Shown one piece after another: positions 16,887 to 26,099 of a stretch of 46,438 bases of DNA. A model generated the notes under the pieces. It was not told the origin of the DNA and ran no database searches. It worked only from the letters and a program-made list of their open reading frames with translations. How positions within the stretch are numbered: the stretch's first letter is position 1; the number at the start of each line of letters is the position of its first letter. The DNA comes from Opitutales bacterium. Its GTDB lineage: Bacteria; Verrucomicrobiota; Verrucomicrobiia; Opitutales; Oceanipulchritudinaceae. Where the stretch lies: contig JAFGLA010000025.1 in assembly GCA_016928295.1 (NCBI GenBank), positions 1-46,438 of the forward strand, written 5' to 3'. Position numbers and translations under genes: made by a program.

Positions 16887-17339
16887 GTGCTGGGGAAACT
16901 CACAGTTGCATCAATACTGGCCGCCGCTCTATTCATCACGGGCTGCGGAGACAGTCCACCCGTGGCCCTGTTTCCCCTTGTCTCAAAAGAGGACATCCTC
17001 AAGGGCGAGGCAGCTTACGCAAATAGCTGCCGCTACTGCCACGGACTGCCTGAGACGGGCAACCTGCCGGTTTTCAAACCCCTGCGCAACAGCGACATCG
17101 TAAAAGGCGACCCGCAAGTGCTGGCAGACGCAATCCTCTTTTCCCCGCACCACCGCAAAGGCAGCGACGGCCCTTACCTGTTTGAAAAAGTGGACGACGA
17201 GACAATTGTCCACATCGGCAACTACGTCCGTGACAAGGCCGAAGCTCTGGAAACGCCAATGCGGGTAAAAACCGTGGAGCGGGCACGAGAAGCCCACGCC
17301 TCCGCAACTGCGGAAGGCGCGGACTCCGCCGCACAATAA
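16887..17339 (+). CDS. Monohaem cytochrome c lipoprotein
   Basis: A 150-residue envelope cytochrome. A lipoprotein signal (LAAALFITGC, lipidated Cys20) is followed by one haem-binding motif, CRYCH at 48-52. The downstream pattern (PLRNSDIVKGDPQVLADAIL, then YVRDKAEALETP and TVERARE) matches the class of small c-type domains found near oxidases and PVC-group dehydrogenases. In that class the distal haem ligand is a Met in an MPP-like loop, but here the loop reads DGPYLFEKV with no Met; Met125 and His88-His89 are the only obvious alternatives. The start is GTG at 16887; no in-frame ATG is available. It converges on the M16 gene with a 15-bp gap. Confidence 0.85.
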   Translation: MLGKLTVASILAAALFITGCGDSPPVALFPLVSKEDILKGEAAYANSCRYCHGLPETGNLPVFKPLRNSDIVKGDPQVLADAILFSPHHRKGSDGPYLFEKVDDETIVHIGNYVRDKAEALETPMRVKTVERAREAHASATAEGADSAAQ

Positions 17340-17354
17340 CAGGGCAAATGCGCC

Positions 17355-20228
17355 CTACTCCTGCACTGCCTGACTGGCATCCGCCTCCTGCGCCACAGGC
17401 ACAACGCGCACATCTATCGCGCGCTCCGGTTTGAGGTATTCGCGGGCAAGGGCGTTGATATCCTCCACGCTTACCCTGCTGAAATCGTCCACCATATTGC
17501 GCGCCCATGTCAGGCGCAGAGGGAACTCCTGAGAGCTGGCAAGCACGCTGCCAAGCCAGTAGCGATTGTTTCGCCGCCACTCGCTAATCTGCTCCATCGT
17601 GGGCTTCAAAGCGCGGTCCAGCTCGTCCTGAGTAACACCATCGCGCACTATGTCCTCGCCAATCGTCCGCACAAGAGCCGCGACCTCGTCGAGCTTATCC
17701 GGCGCGACGTTGGAAACGCAGGCCAGAAAGCCGAGTCCCTTGAACGTGTCGCTCGAATGATTGTAGGCATAGGGGCTGTAAGCCTCCCCCAGCTTTTCGC
17801 GAAGCTGAAGACGCAGGCGGTCCGTGATTATGTCCGCAAGAACGGAGAGACGTCGCGTGCGGTAAATATCCCACATGTCCTCCGTCGGCCACACGTACAT
17901 AGACACCGCCTTGGGAATGGCAGTCTGGTATTCAAACACCTTTGTCTGCGCCTCCACGACGGGCAGAACGCGGCGTTCGGCGTATTCCGGCTTCACGGGA
18001 TTACGCTGCGGCAGTGCGCCAAATGTACGCTCCAGCATCGGAACAACATCGTCCACCTGAAAATCGCCCACGATTGTCACTTCCATACGCCCGCGACTCA
18101 TCGGTTCAAAGAGCCACTCGCGCAGCTCTCCCATGTTGCGCTTCATGAACACTTCCATCTCCGGAAAGCCGAACAGCGGGCTGCCTCCGTGCAGGAAGCG
18201 GTCCACTGCGTCCTGCATCAGCCCGTCGGGAGTGTGCTTCAACTGGGTGTAAATCATCGGTATCGCCTTGGCGACCTGCCTCTGCGCCTCTTCGCGATAG
18301 CCCGGGGCCACGATGTACGCGGTGATTAGGTCCAGCTCGTCTGAAAGATCCTGCGGGCTTGTCACGCCGGAAATCTGGAAACTGTCCGGCGTCACAGCAA
18401 AGCCAGCGCCCACTGTCTTGCCCGCGAAAATGCGCTTGATCTCGTCCGCGCTGTGCGCCTCCAACCCGCCCGCGCTGTACACCATGCTGGCAAAAATGGG
18501 CAGCCCGGGCTTGTCCATCGGTGCCTCCAGCATACCGCTGCCGATGCGCACGTTTACACGCACGACGTTTTTCTCGAAATCCGTCGGCATGAGGTTAACA
18601 AAAACGTTGTTGGTCATGCGAAGCTGGGTGACGCCCAGATCCTCGACAAGCTTTGCCGAAAGCACCTTGCCCGCCGCGCCGAAGCTGCGGTAAGCGAACT
18701 GCACAGCCTCCTGCTCCAGCGGGACTTCGACCTCCACTTTGCGGGATTCGCGAAACGCGGCAAGTGCGTCCTCGTCGCTGGCTCCCTCGGGCAAATTGCC
18801 GCTAACGTAAATGATTCTGTTCCTGCCGTTCCAAGCCTCTCGAAGGGCCTTTAGGACGCCTTCCACGGTCAGGGCCGGAAGAACCTCATTGGCGAACACA
18901 AGATCCTGCTCCGCGCTGGTGTACACCCTGCCGTCGGCAAAGCTGTTGTACAACTCGTCGGCAAGTTGGGCGCTCTTCTTTGTCGGCGCGCTCTTAACGG
19001 CCTGCTCGTAGCCGTTCATCATGTTAGCGCGTATCTCGTCCAGTTCCGCCTGCGTAAAGCCGTGCTTAAGCGCCTTGCGGAGCTGCTGCTCCGCCACGGC
19101 AAGGGCTTCCTGCCAAGTCTCGGGGCGGCAGGATACGTCGATTTCCGAGCTGTCTAGAAAGTCCAGCCACTGGAAGCTGTAAGTGCTGCCCTCGCTGATG
19201 GGTGCGCCCTCTTCCTTGGAGAGTATGGACAGGCGTCGATTGATAATCGCGTTCGCGGCGGCTCGCTTTATTGACTCGACGCGCTCGGCCTTGCTGTCGG
19301 GTTTGACCTCAAGCGGACGCACCATGGAAATGTTCACGCTGACCTCCGGGGCCTCCGGCTCGCGGTACACGCGGGCCACGGTGCCGCGCTCCGCGTCGAT
19401 GCGGCCAAGATCGGGGTTCGGCAAAGGCTCTTCGTTGGCGGGAAGGTCCGCGAAGTGGCGTTCCACAAGGGCCTTGCCGCGCTCCACGTCAATATCGCCC
19501 ACAACGACGACGAGCATCCGATCCGGCGTGTACCAGCGGGAATAGAAACTGCGGAAGTCTTCGCTGTTAAACGCTTTGATGCAGTCCTCGGTCCCGATGG
19601 GGAAGCGCTGCGGAACGAGGCTTTCGGGCAGGGTGAACTTGAACCCGTCCTCGAACATGCGGAAGCGCACCGTGTCTCGATCCCGCTTTTCAGCCAGAAT
19701 CACGCCCCGTTCGCGGTCCACTTCGTTTTGGAGAAGGAGAAGGCCGCCAGCGTAGTCGCGCAGCATCTGCATTGTGTCGTTTAGCATGTCCTCGCCAACG
19801 CTGGGCGCTTCCATGAGGTACACCGTCTCAAGCCAGGAGGTGTGCGCGTTCGTGTCGTTGCCAAAGCCCATGCCGATGCGCTGGAAATACTCCACCATCG
19901 AGCCAGGCTCATGGTTTTCTGAGCCGTTGAAGGCCATGTGCTCAAGAAAATGCGCAAGGCCCTGCTCCTTCTCGCTTTCCATCAGCGAACCCGCGTTCAC
20001 ATACAGGCGCAGGCTCGCGCGACCCGGAGGTTCGTCATGCGGCAAAACAACGTAGCGCAGCCCGTTTGGCAAAAGGCCGAAGTACAGAGCCGGATCTGGC
20101 TGAATGTCCGTCCCGATGTGGGGCCACACCGGCCTTTGTTCCACGGCTTTTACATCGTCCGCGAACGAAATGGACGAAACGCAAAACGCGGCCGCAAGCG
20201 CGACCATACGCAGGGTTTTGGCAATCAT
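17355..20228 (-). CDS. M16 family (pitrilysin/insulinase-like) zinc peptidase, exported
   Basis: A 957-residue two-repeat M16 peptidase. The inverted zinc motif HFLEH lies at residues 93-97 (His93, Glu96, His97) inside GLAHFLEHMAFNGS. The third ligand Glu is expected in the SWLETVYLMEAP region about 75 residues later. A second, inactive M16 domain forms the C-terminal half, as in PqqL-type proteins of similar length. The signal peptide MIAKTLRMVALAAAFCVSSISFA places it in the periplasm. The frame opens further upstream to 20387, but the ATG at 20228 directly precedes the signal peptide and is preferred. It is divergent from waaA, and the 169 bp between them should hold both promoters. The substrate is unknown. 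Confidence 0.94.
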   Translation of the reverse strand: MIAKTLRMVALAAAFCVSSISFADDVKAVEQRPVWPHIGTDIQPDPALYFGLLPNGLRYVVLPHDEPPGRASLRLYVNAGSLMESEKEQGLAHFLEHMAFNGSENHEPGSMVEYFQRIGMGFGNDTNAHTSWLETVYLMEAPSVGEDMLNDTMQMLRDYAGGLLLLQNEVDRERGVILAEKRDRDTVRFRMFEDGFKFTLPESLVPQRFPIGTEDCIKAFNSEDFRSFYSRWYTPDRMLVVVVGDIDVERGKALVERHFADLPANEEPLPNPDLGRIDAERGTVARVYREPEAPEVSVNISMVRPLEVKPDSKAERVESIKRAAANAIINRRLSILSKEEGAPISEGSTYSFQWLDFLDSSEIDVSCRPETWQEALAVAEQQLRKALKHGFTQAELDEIRANMMNGYEQAVKSAPTKKSAQLADELYNSFADGRVYTSAEQDLVFANEVLPALTVEGVLKALREAWNGRNRIIYVSGNLPEGASDEDALAAFRESRKVEVEVPLEQEAVQFAYRSFGAAGKVLSAKLVEDLGVTQLRMTNNVFVNLMPTDFEKNVVRVNVRIGSGMLEAPMDKPGLPIFASMVYSAGGLEAHSADEIKRIFAGKTVGAGFAVTPDSFQISGVTSPQDLSDELDLITAYIVAPGYREEAQRQVAKAIPMIYTQLKHTPDGLMQDAVDRFLHGGSPLFGFPEMEVFMKRNMGELREWLFEPMSRGRMEVTIVGDFQVDDVVPMLERTFGALPQRNPVKPEYAERRVLPVVEAQTKVFEYQTAIPKAVSMYVWPTEDMWDIYRTRRLSVLADIITDRLRLQLREKLGEAYSPYAYNHSSDTFKGLGFLACVSNVAPDKLDEVAALVRTIGEDIVRDGVTQDELDRALKPTMEQISEWRRNNRYWLGSVLASSQEFPLRLTWARNMVDDFSRVSVEDINALAREYLKPERAIDVRVVPVAQEADASQAVQE

Positions 20229-20397
20229 TGTGCAACTAGATAAAGCCGACGCGAGAGTGTCAGTCAAGAAGGCTCGGCGGGTTTTGATACCCGCTCTCAA
20301 AGCAAGTGTCTTGAATAGCAGTCCGGCTTGGGTTAAAAAACTCGCTTGAACAATTGAAGACAGTCCCACGCTGCAATTGTTCGCCACCTTCCCACAA

Positions 20398-21690
20398 ATG
20401 ATCCTGCTTTACAGACTGCTGTTTCTGCCTCTTTTGCTGCTTGCCCTGCCCCGCTACCTCGGGCGCATGTTCAGGCGCGGGGGTTACATGGAAATGATGC
20501 GCGGGCGTTTCGGACTTGGCAGAGACCTCGGACGCCCCGGCGAAGGGTTGCGCAGGGTGTGGGTTCACGCCGTTTCTGTGGGCGAGCTTCAGGCAATAAT
20601 GCCGATAGTGGAATCGCTCTGCAAAAGGATGGACACGCAGGTGGTGCTGACCGTCACAACGAGCACAGCCTACGCCATAGCAAGACAGAAGCTGGGCGCG
20701 ACCTGCCTGGACATACGCCCCTTCCCCATAGACTTCTGGCCGTGCAGCGCGGCGGCGTGGAGACGCATACGCCCGGACCTTTGCATTCTTATGGAGGGCG
20801 AGCTTTGGCCCGAACACGTCCATCAGGCAAGGCGGCGGAAAATACCGCTTATGCTGGCAAACGCACGCCTTAGCGACCGCTCATGGAAGCGTTACAAAAA
20901 GTGGCTGCCGCTCGCACGAAGCCTCGTGTTCAACAAGGTTTCACTAATCCTCGCAGGCAATCGGCAGGACGCGGCGCGCTTTGAAAAGCTGGGGCTGAAG
21001 AGCGTGCGCTACGCGGGCCAGCTAAAGTGCGACATGCCCCTTGGGCCGGCCCTTGACGCGGCTGAACGAGCAAAGCTGCGCAACGCCCTGTTTCCTAACT
21101 TGCCGGACAAGGCCCTTGTAATGCTGGGGTCCAGCACTTGGGCTGGCGAGGAGGCGTTCCTTGTCGGGCTGCTCAAGGAAATGCGCGAAAGCGGCGCGGA
21201 TCTGCGCCTGCTGCTTGTTCCTCGTCATGCGGAGCGGCGGGACGAGGTGGCGAAGCTGCTCGACGAATCGGGCCTGAGCTGGCACTGGCGAAGCCGGAGC
21301 AAGAACGTGGCAGAGGGAACAATCATCCACTTGGCCGACACTACCGGAGAGCTTCGCCTTTTGACGCAGGCGGCGGACTTTGCCCTTATCGGCAAGAGCC
21401 TGCCCCCGCACAGGGAGGGGCAAAGCCCGATTGAGGCTGCGGCCCTTGGAGTGCCCTCGGTGATGGGGCCGGGAATGAGCAACTTTCGCGACGTGGCGGC
21501 GGGGCTTTGCGAGGCAGAGGCCGCGTATCAGGCCGCGAACGCCGAGAACGCCGCGGAGCTTCTCAAGGCATTGGCGAACGATGCCGCGCTGAGGGCAAAA
21601 ACGAGCGCAAGAGCCGTCGAGTGGTTCGCTTCGCAACGCGGAGCAAGGGATCTGACTCTGAAGGCAATGGACGAACTGCTGGAGCGATAG
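20398..21690 (+). CDS. waaA: 3-deoxy-D-manno-octulosonic acid (Kdo) transferase
   Basis: A 430-residue GT30 glycosyltransferase that adds Kdo to lipid A precursor at the inner membrane, which shows that this organism makes lipopolysaccharide. An N-terminal membrane anchor (ILLYRLLFLPLLLLAL) is followed by the catalytic Glu63 in VHAVSVGELQA. The family segments LMEGELWPE, LANARLSDRS, VMLGSSTWAGEE and a nucleotide-sugar domain (LPPHREGQSPIEAAALGVP) come in order. The ATG at 20398 is preferred to an upstream TTG at 20377. It converges on the next gene with only 8 bp between the two stops. No ribosome site is obvious. Confidence 0.95.
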   Translation: MILLYRLLFLPLLLLALPRYLGRMFRRGGYMEMMRGRFGLGRDLGRPGEGLRRVWVHAVSVGELQAIMPIVESLCKRMDTQVVLTVTTSTAYAIARQKLGATCLDIRPFPIDFWPCSAAAWRRIRPDLCILMEGELWPEHVHQARRRKIPLMLANARLSDRSWKRYKKWLPLARSLVFNKVSLILAGNRQDAARFEKLGLKSVRYAGQLKCDMPLGPALDAAERAKLRNALFPNLPDKALVMLGSSTWAGEEAFLVGLLKEMRESGADLRLLLVPRHAERRDEVAKLLDESGLSWHWRSRSKNVAEGTIIHLADTTGELRLLTQAADFALIGKSLPPHREGQSPIEAAALGVPSVMGPGMSNFRDVAAGLCEAEAAYQAANAENAAELLKALANDAALRAKTSARAVEWFASQRGARDLTLKAMDELLER

Positions 21691-21698
21691 AGTTCGAG

Positions 21699-22859
21699 CT
21701 ACTCGCCGCGAATTTCCTCGATGCGCTGACGGGCGCTTTCAATAAGGTCCGAATAGGCAGCGAAACGTTCGTCAACTGCCCAGCGCCCGAGAGTATCGTA
21801 GGTGCTGCCGAGGCGACCTGTCACGTAATCGTGAGAGGTTTCGTAAGTATCCGTCAACATGCCGTTTATGATGGCGAAGTTGTTATTGGGCACTATGTCG
21901 AAATAGTAGCTCGCCTCGCCGCTGTCCGAAGATAGCGAAAGAACGTAGCTTTCGACATCGGCAAGCTGGGCGGAGTCCGAAAGGTCCGCCCTCGCAATAA
22001 GGCCGGCCTTCGTCTTGGAGTTGTCCGCAAGAAGGGACGCGTCGCTTGTCAGAAGCTCTATCGCCTCCGCAGTGTTGTCCAAGGTCATCCTGTCCATTGC
22101 GAAAAACGCCGCCTTGCCAAGCGCGGAACCGTTCTCGCCGCCTACATACTGCGATAGAAGCGTGAACGCGCTCAAGTCGCCCGCGTAAACCACGGCGTCA
22201 AACGCCTCTGCAAAGCCTGCCGAAGCGTTCGCGGCCATGTTGCCGTCAGAGAGCAGTTCAAGCGCCCTCTGACCAACGTAGGCCCTGCCGTCGGCCCCTT
22301 CCATTAGCGTTCCGGCATTGCGAAGGCACACGGCGTATTCATCCGCGGAACTGCGCGCATTAAACACCTCTTCAGCCACCTCCAGTGCGGCAGAGGCGTC
22401 AACATAGGCCAGAAAATCCATCAGAAAGCAGCGCATGCTTGGCAGCGTGGCAAAATCCCCGCTCTGCCCAACTGCGAAGGGCAGCCCGGTCAGCGCGTCC
22501 TGCCCGCTTTGCAAGTAGGCCCTGATTGCCGACACAACAAGAGCCGGGTCTTGTGAAAGTAAGTATGCCCGCAAAGAGTGCAGAACAGCCTGCGGGTTCG
22601 CCCCGCCTTCTATCGCGGCTGCGGCCTGCAAAATGGCGTCCGTGATGAACGAGTTTTCCAAGGTCGAACGCTCCGGCATAGGCGGCTCATCCACGGGCTG
22701 CGGCCTCGCGCTATCAATGCGTATGCTTTCCGAAGCGAAAGCGGTATCTTCCACCGGAGCCTCTTTGCGTGCAGTCCTGTCAAAACGGAAAAGAATCAGG
22801 TAAACAAGCACCGTCGCGACAACCAAAAGGCCAAGTAGAAGAATCATGTGCTTTCGCAT
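21699..22859 (-). CDS. Membrane-anchored alpha-helical protein of unknown function
   Basis: A 386-residue protein I do not recognise. It has a short basic N-terminus (RKH), one transmembrane helix (about 5-24, ILLLGLLVVATVLVYLILF), a linker of roughly 45 residues rich in Pro, Glu and Arg, and then a long run of Ala/Leu/Glu-rich helices through to the end, consistent with a HEAT- or TPR-like solenoid on the periplasmic side. An ATG at 22880 would add seven residues (MTYHLSQ); neither start has a ribosome site, and the basic n-region favours 22859. It is convergent with waaA and divergent from potA. A scaffold role is a guess. Confidence 0.75.
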   Translation of the reverse strand: MRKHMILLLGLLVVATVLVYLILFRFDRTARKEAPVEDTAFASESIRIDSARPQPVDEPPMPERSTLENSFITDAILQAAAAIEGGANPQAVLHSLRAYLLSQDPALVVSAIRAYLQSGQDALTGLPFAVGQSGDFATLPSMRCFLMDFLAYVDASAALEVAEEVFNARSSADEYAVCLRNAGTLMEGADGRAYVGQRALELLSDGNMAANASAGFAEAFDAVVYAGDLSAFTLLSQYVGGENGSALGKAAFFAMDRMTLDNTAEAIELLTSDASLLADNSKTKAGLIARADLSDSAQLADVESYVLSLSSDSGEASYYFDIVPNNNFAIINGMLTDTYETSHDYVTGRLGSTYDTLGRWAVDERFAAYSDLIESARQRIEEIRGE

Positions 22860-23036
22860 TTGTGAAAGATGATAAGTCATGTCGAAGAATGCTCAAGTCT
22901 GCACAAGCAAGACCCGTATTCCAGACTGACCAGTCAGGTTTTGCGAGAGACTTTCAAGCGCGTTTTTTTGAACTGTAGTCCGCGCAATGACATGAGGCAG
23001 GAAATGCCCCAATGCCCCCAAAAGATAAAAAGGCGC

Positions 23037-23072
23037 ATGTCCATGGAATACATAATCTTATGCACTAGGTAA
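23037..23072 (+). CDS. Possible leader peptide ORF upstream of the potABCD attenuator-like hairpins
   Basis: ATG to TAA encodes MSMEYIILCTR. An AAAAGG sequence lies about 6 nt upstream of the ATG. It ends 37 nt before the first of the alternative hairpins at 23110, the arrangement of a translated leader controlling attenuation. Very short, so chance is a real alternative. Confidence 0.25.
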   Translation: MSMEYIILCTR

Positions 23073-23109
23073 CAACGATGAATCCGCTCGTGTTTCCAGA
23101 TTGTAACGA

Positions 23110-23173
23110 CCAGCTTTTCCACCCGCTGGAAAAAAAGAATACTGCGGGATCTTTTTTTGTTTGTTTATCCCGC
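23110..23173 (+). promoter_or_regulatory. Alternative hairpins resembling a transcription attenuator before potABCD
   Basis: Four segments can pair in competing ways. CCAGC (23110-23114) pairs with GCTGG (23125-23129). CCCGC (23122-23126), overlapping the latter, pairs with GCGGG (23144-23148), which is followed by TTTTTTT (23152-23158) as in a terminator. GCGGGAT (23144-23150) also pairs perfectly with ATCCCGC (23167-23173). The stems are short and the terminator loop is 17 nt, so this is suggestive only. It could simply be a terminator. Confidence 0.4.
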
Positions 23174-23286
23174 CCGCGCGCCTTATTGCGTGCCTCCTTG
23201 TATGCATTGCCCCCGCAACAACCACAACAAAAGGGACGCTGGTTAGCGCCCCTCTAAGCGCACGCCCTGATTTTCCCTCTACTACA

Positions 23287-24438
23287 ATGGACGGTTTCAT
23301 TGAATTGCGAGGCATCCGCAAAAGATTTCAGGGTGTGCCGGCGGTAAACGACGCCAGCCTTACCCTGAACCGTGGAGAAGTGTTTTCCCTTCTCGGCCCC
23401 AGCGGATGCGGCAAAACCACTCTCCTGCGCATCCTTGGCGGTTTTGAGACGCCCGACGCCGGACGCATCATAATCAACGGGCAGGACATAACGGACCTGC
23501 CGCCGAACAAGAGGCCGATCAACACGGTCTTCCAGAACTACGCGCTGTTCCCGCACCTTTGCCTCTGGGACAATGTGGGCTTCGGCCTCAAGATGGCTGG
23601 CAAGCCGCGCAAGTTCATAGATCAGGAAGTGGAGCGAATGCTGGACCTGGTGGACCTGCTCGACCACGCGGACAAGAAACCGCACCAGATTTCCGGTGGG
23701 CAGAAGCAGCGCGTGGCCATAGCGCGCGCGCTCATCAACAAGCCCCAGCTCCTGCTCCTTGACGAGCCACTCGCCGCGCTGGACCTGAAGCTGCGCCAGA
23801 GAATGCTCCTTGAGCTGGACCGCATTCACGACGAGGTGGGCATCACGTTCCTGTACGTTACGCACGATCAGGGAGAGGCCATGAGCCTTTCCGACCGCAT
23901 CGCGGTAATGAATCAGGGCCGCATCGAGCAGATTGCCCGCCCGATGGAGGTTTACGAGGCCCCGTCGAGCAGCTTTGTCGCCGCGTTCATCGGAGACACC
24001 AACTTTTTCAAGGCGCACGTATCCGGCAGCGTGGGCGAGGACTACTCCACGCTCGCCATCGAAGGCGTCCCCAGCGTTCTGGCCTACAACGACAAAAAGC
24101 TCCAGCGCGGCCAACAGGTCTATCTTTCCATACGGCCTGAAAAGTTCCGCATCCAGCGCGAAAAGCCCGCTCCGACAGAGCACTTGAACATGCTCAAGGG
24201 CAAGGTGCTGGACATAATCTACCTCGGCTCGAACACGAAGTTCCGCGTCGAATGCGGCGGACACGTTCTGATGATCACCCAACAGCACGCCCGCTTCATG
24301 CTCGACACCACCCCCCTCACCTGGGAGGAGGAAGTCTGGGTAAGCTGGAACGCCGACGACGGCTACATGCTCCAGCGTTACGAAGAGGCGGACGCCCGCC
24401 TTCTGGATTTGCCCAACGAAGAGGAGAGCGTTCCATGA
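23287..24438 (+). CDS. potA: Spermidine/putrescine ABC transporter ATP-binding protein
   Basis: A 383-residue ABC ATPase that powers polyamine import. Walker A is GPSGCGKT (37-44), the signature is SGGQKQR, Walker B is LLLLDEPLAALD, and the switch His is in YVTHDQGEA. The C-terminal about 110 residues form a TOBE domain typical of PotA. The ATG at 23287 starts at the family N-terminus (MDGFIELRGIRKRF); the frame is open further upstream but that stretch is non-homologous. The stop overlaps the potB ATG (ATGA). It is the first gene of potABCD, behind the leader described above. Confidence 0.95.
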   Translation: MDGFIELRGIRKRFQGVPAVNDASLTLNRGEVFSLLGPSGCGKTTLLRILGGFETPDAGRIIINGQDITDLPPNKRPINTVFQNYALFPHLCLWDNVGFGLKMAGKPRKFIDQEVERMLDLVDLLDHADKKPHQISGGQKQRVAIARALINKPQLLLLDEPLAALDLKLRQRMLLELDRIHDEVGITFLYVTHDQGEAMSLSDRIAVMNQGRIEQIARPMEVYEAPSSSFVAAFIGDTNFFKAHVSGSVGEDYSTLAIEGVPSVLAYNDKKLQRGQQVYLSIRPEKFRIQREKPAPTEHLNMLKGKVLDIIYLGSNTKFRVECGGHVLMITQQHARFMLDTTPLTWEEEVWVSWNADDGYMLQRYEEADARLLDLPNEEESVP

Positions 24439-25292
24439 GCCGGAAATGGCGCGAGTGGACGATCACCCTGCCCTCCATGGGCTGGCTGGTTTTCTTTTTC
24501 GTCATCCCGACGCTTCTTGTCTGCGGCATAGCCTTCAAAAACCGCACTATTAACGGCGGCATCGGCGAAGGCTGGACCTTGGACACATGGCTCAACGTCA
24601 TACAGCCAAGTTACCCTCTCGTAGTCTGGCGAACGCTCTGGCTTAGCGGACTTACGACGCTCATCTGCCTGTTTTTCTCCATCCCCGTATCCTACTGGCT
24701 CGCCCGTCTTTCCAAAGAGGCACGCAACTGGATGCTGCTTCTGATAATCCTGCCCTTCTGGACGAACTTCCTCATCCGCGTGTTCGCCTGGTGGAGCCTG
24801 CTCCACAGTCAGGGCTGGCTGAAGCAGGCCCTCGTGTGGCTTGGCCTCGCATCACCCGAGGCGCAGCTTCTTTACAACGAATGGGCCGTGTTGCTCGTTC
24901 TGGTCTATACCTACATTCCCTTTGCGATACTGCCGCTATTCGCCTCGGCTGAAAAGTTCGACTTTTCCCTGCTCGACGCGGCGCGAGACCTTGGCGCGGG
25001 CAAGCTGCGGGCCTTTGTCAGCGTATTCATCCCGGGCATAAGCCAGGGCATGATAACGGCCTTTGTAGTCGTGTTCATACCAGTGCTCGGCTCCTACGCG
25101 ATTCCGGACATTGTCGGCGGCCCGACAAGCGAAATGATAGGCAACAAGATAGCGCAAAACGTGTTCGTTGACCGCAACCTGCCGCACGCAAGCGCGCTGG
25201 CGACCCTGCTTGCGCTGGTCGTACTCTTGCCAGTTCTATATTCGATATTCACCCAACGCCGTCAAAAGCGTTCAACGGGACGCCGTTCATGA
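24435..25292 (+). CDS. potB: Spermidine/putrescine ABC transporter permease PotB
   Basis: A 285-residue inner-membrane permease with about six helices, starting MSRKWREWTITLPSMGWLVFFF. The binding-protein-dependent transport signature (EAA loop) is seen as LLDAARDLGAGKLRAFVSVFIPG near residues 180-202, where it contacts PotA. The ATG at 24435 overlaps the potA stop by 4 nt (ATGA), which fixes the start and indicates translational coupling. It ends with the same ATGA overlap into potC. Confidence 0.95.
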   Translation: MSRKWREWTITLPSMGWLVFFFVIPTLLVCGIAFKNRTINGGIGEGWTLDTWLNVIQPSYPLVVWRTLWLSGLTTLICLFFSIPVSYWLARLSKEARNWMLLLIILPFWTNFLIRVFAWWSLLHSQGWLKQALVWLGLASPEAQLLYNEWAVLLVLVYTYIPFAILPLFASAEKFDFSLLDAARDLGAGKLRAFVSVFIPGISQGMITAFVVVFIPVLGSYAIPDIVGGPTSEMIGNKIAQNVFVDRNLPHASALATLLALVVLLPVLYSIFTQRRQKRSTGRRS

Positions 25293-26095
25293 AAAACCGC
25301 AGCAAGTTCCCGATGTTTGTGACTATCGGCGTGCTCGTTTTCCTGTACGCGCCAATACTGGTCCTCATCATATATTCCTTTAACGACAGCCGCTATCCGG
25401 GCGCCTGGCAGGGCTTCACCCTGAAATGGTACCGGACGCTTCTTGAGGCAAACAGCGTAGAGGCTCGCGACATATGGCGCGCCACGCGCAACACCCTGCT
25501 CGTGGCCTTCTGCGCGACGATAATCTCCATGGTGTTCGGAACGCTGGCGGCATGGGCCATGTACCGTTTTCGCAGCCGCCTGCAAAGCTTGCACCAGATG
25601 CTCGTTTACGCGCCCCTTGTCGTGCCGGACATACTCATGGGCATCAGCCTGTTGATGCTGTTTGTGAACGTGAACATGAGCCTCGGGCTGACGACGATCA
25701 TCATTTCGCACACCACCTTTTGCATAAGCTACGTGGCGCTGGTCGTCCTCGGGCGCTTGCAGGACTTTGACCACACGCTCGTCGATGCGGCGCGCGACCT
25801 CGGGGCGAACGGCTTCGCGGTGTGCGTGCGCATTCTGCTGCCCCTTCTCGGACCGGGAATAGCGGCGGGCGGACTGCTCGCATTCACCCTGTCGGTGGAC
25901 GACTTCGTCATCACATTCTTCACCGCAGGCCCGGGCAGCACGACCCTGCCCGTGCAGGTGTACAGCATGATGCGCCACGGAACGCCCACGCTCATCAACG
26001 CACTCAGCGTGATATTCATCATCGTGACCTTCTCGGTGGTAATATTCTCCCAGCGAGTCCTTCAAAAACGCGACAACTCTCACCCACATATCTAA
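25289..26095 (+). CDS. potC: Spermidine/putrescine ABC transporter permease PotC
   Basis: A 268-residue permease, the second membrane subunit. It begins MKNRSKFPMFVTIGVLVFLYAP, has six predicted helices and the EAA loop LVDAARDLGANGFAVCVRILLP near 164-185. The PotC-type NDSRYP sequence follows the first helix, with TLKWY close after. The start overlaps the potB stop (ATGA) and potD follows after 4 bp, so all four genes form one operon. Confidence 0.95.
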   Translation: MKNRSKFPMFVTIGVLVFLYAPILVLIIYSFNDSRYPGAWQGFTLKWYRTLLEANSVEARDIWRATRNTLLVAFCATIISMVFGTLAAWAMYRFRSRLQSLHQMLVYAPLVVPDILMGISLLMLFVNVNMSLGLTTIIISHTTFCISYVALVVLGRLQDFDHTLVDAARDLGANGFAVCVRILLPLLGPGIAAGGLLAFTLSVDDFVITFFTAGPGSTTLPVQVYSMMRHGTPTLINALSVIFIIVTFSVVIFSQRVLQKRDNSHPHI

Positions 26096-26099
26096 CGTC

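Larger units (their letters stand above)
22860..23286. other. Intergenic leader region upstream of potA
   Basis: About 427 bp. It contains a possible 11-codon leader ORF (23037-23072) preceded by AAAAGG and, after it, three overlapping hairpins, one followed by seven T residues (23110-23173). Nothing else was recognised. Confidence 0.5.

Noticed and set aside
20229-20387. Start of the M16 peptidase at 20387
   Set aside because: The added 53 residues have no homology and the signal peptide begins at the ATG at 20228.
23254-24288. A 344-codon minus-strand frame across potA
   Set aside because: It is antisense to potA, which has Walker A, signature and Walker B motifs.
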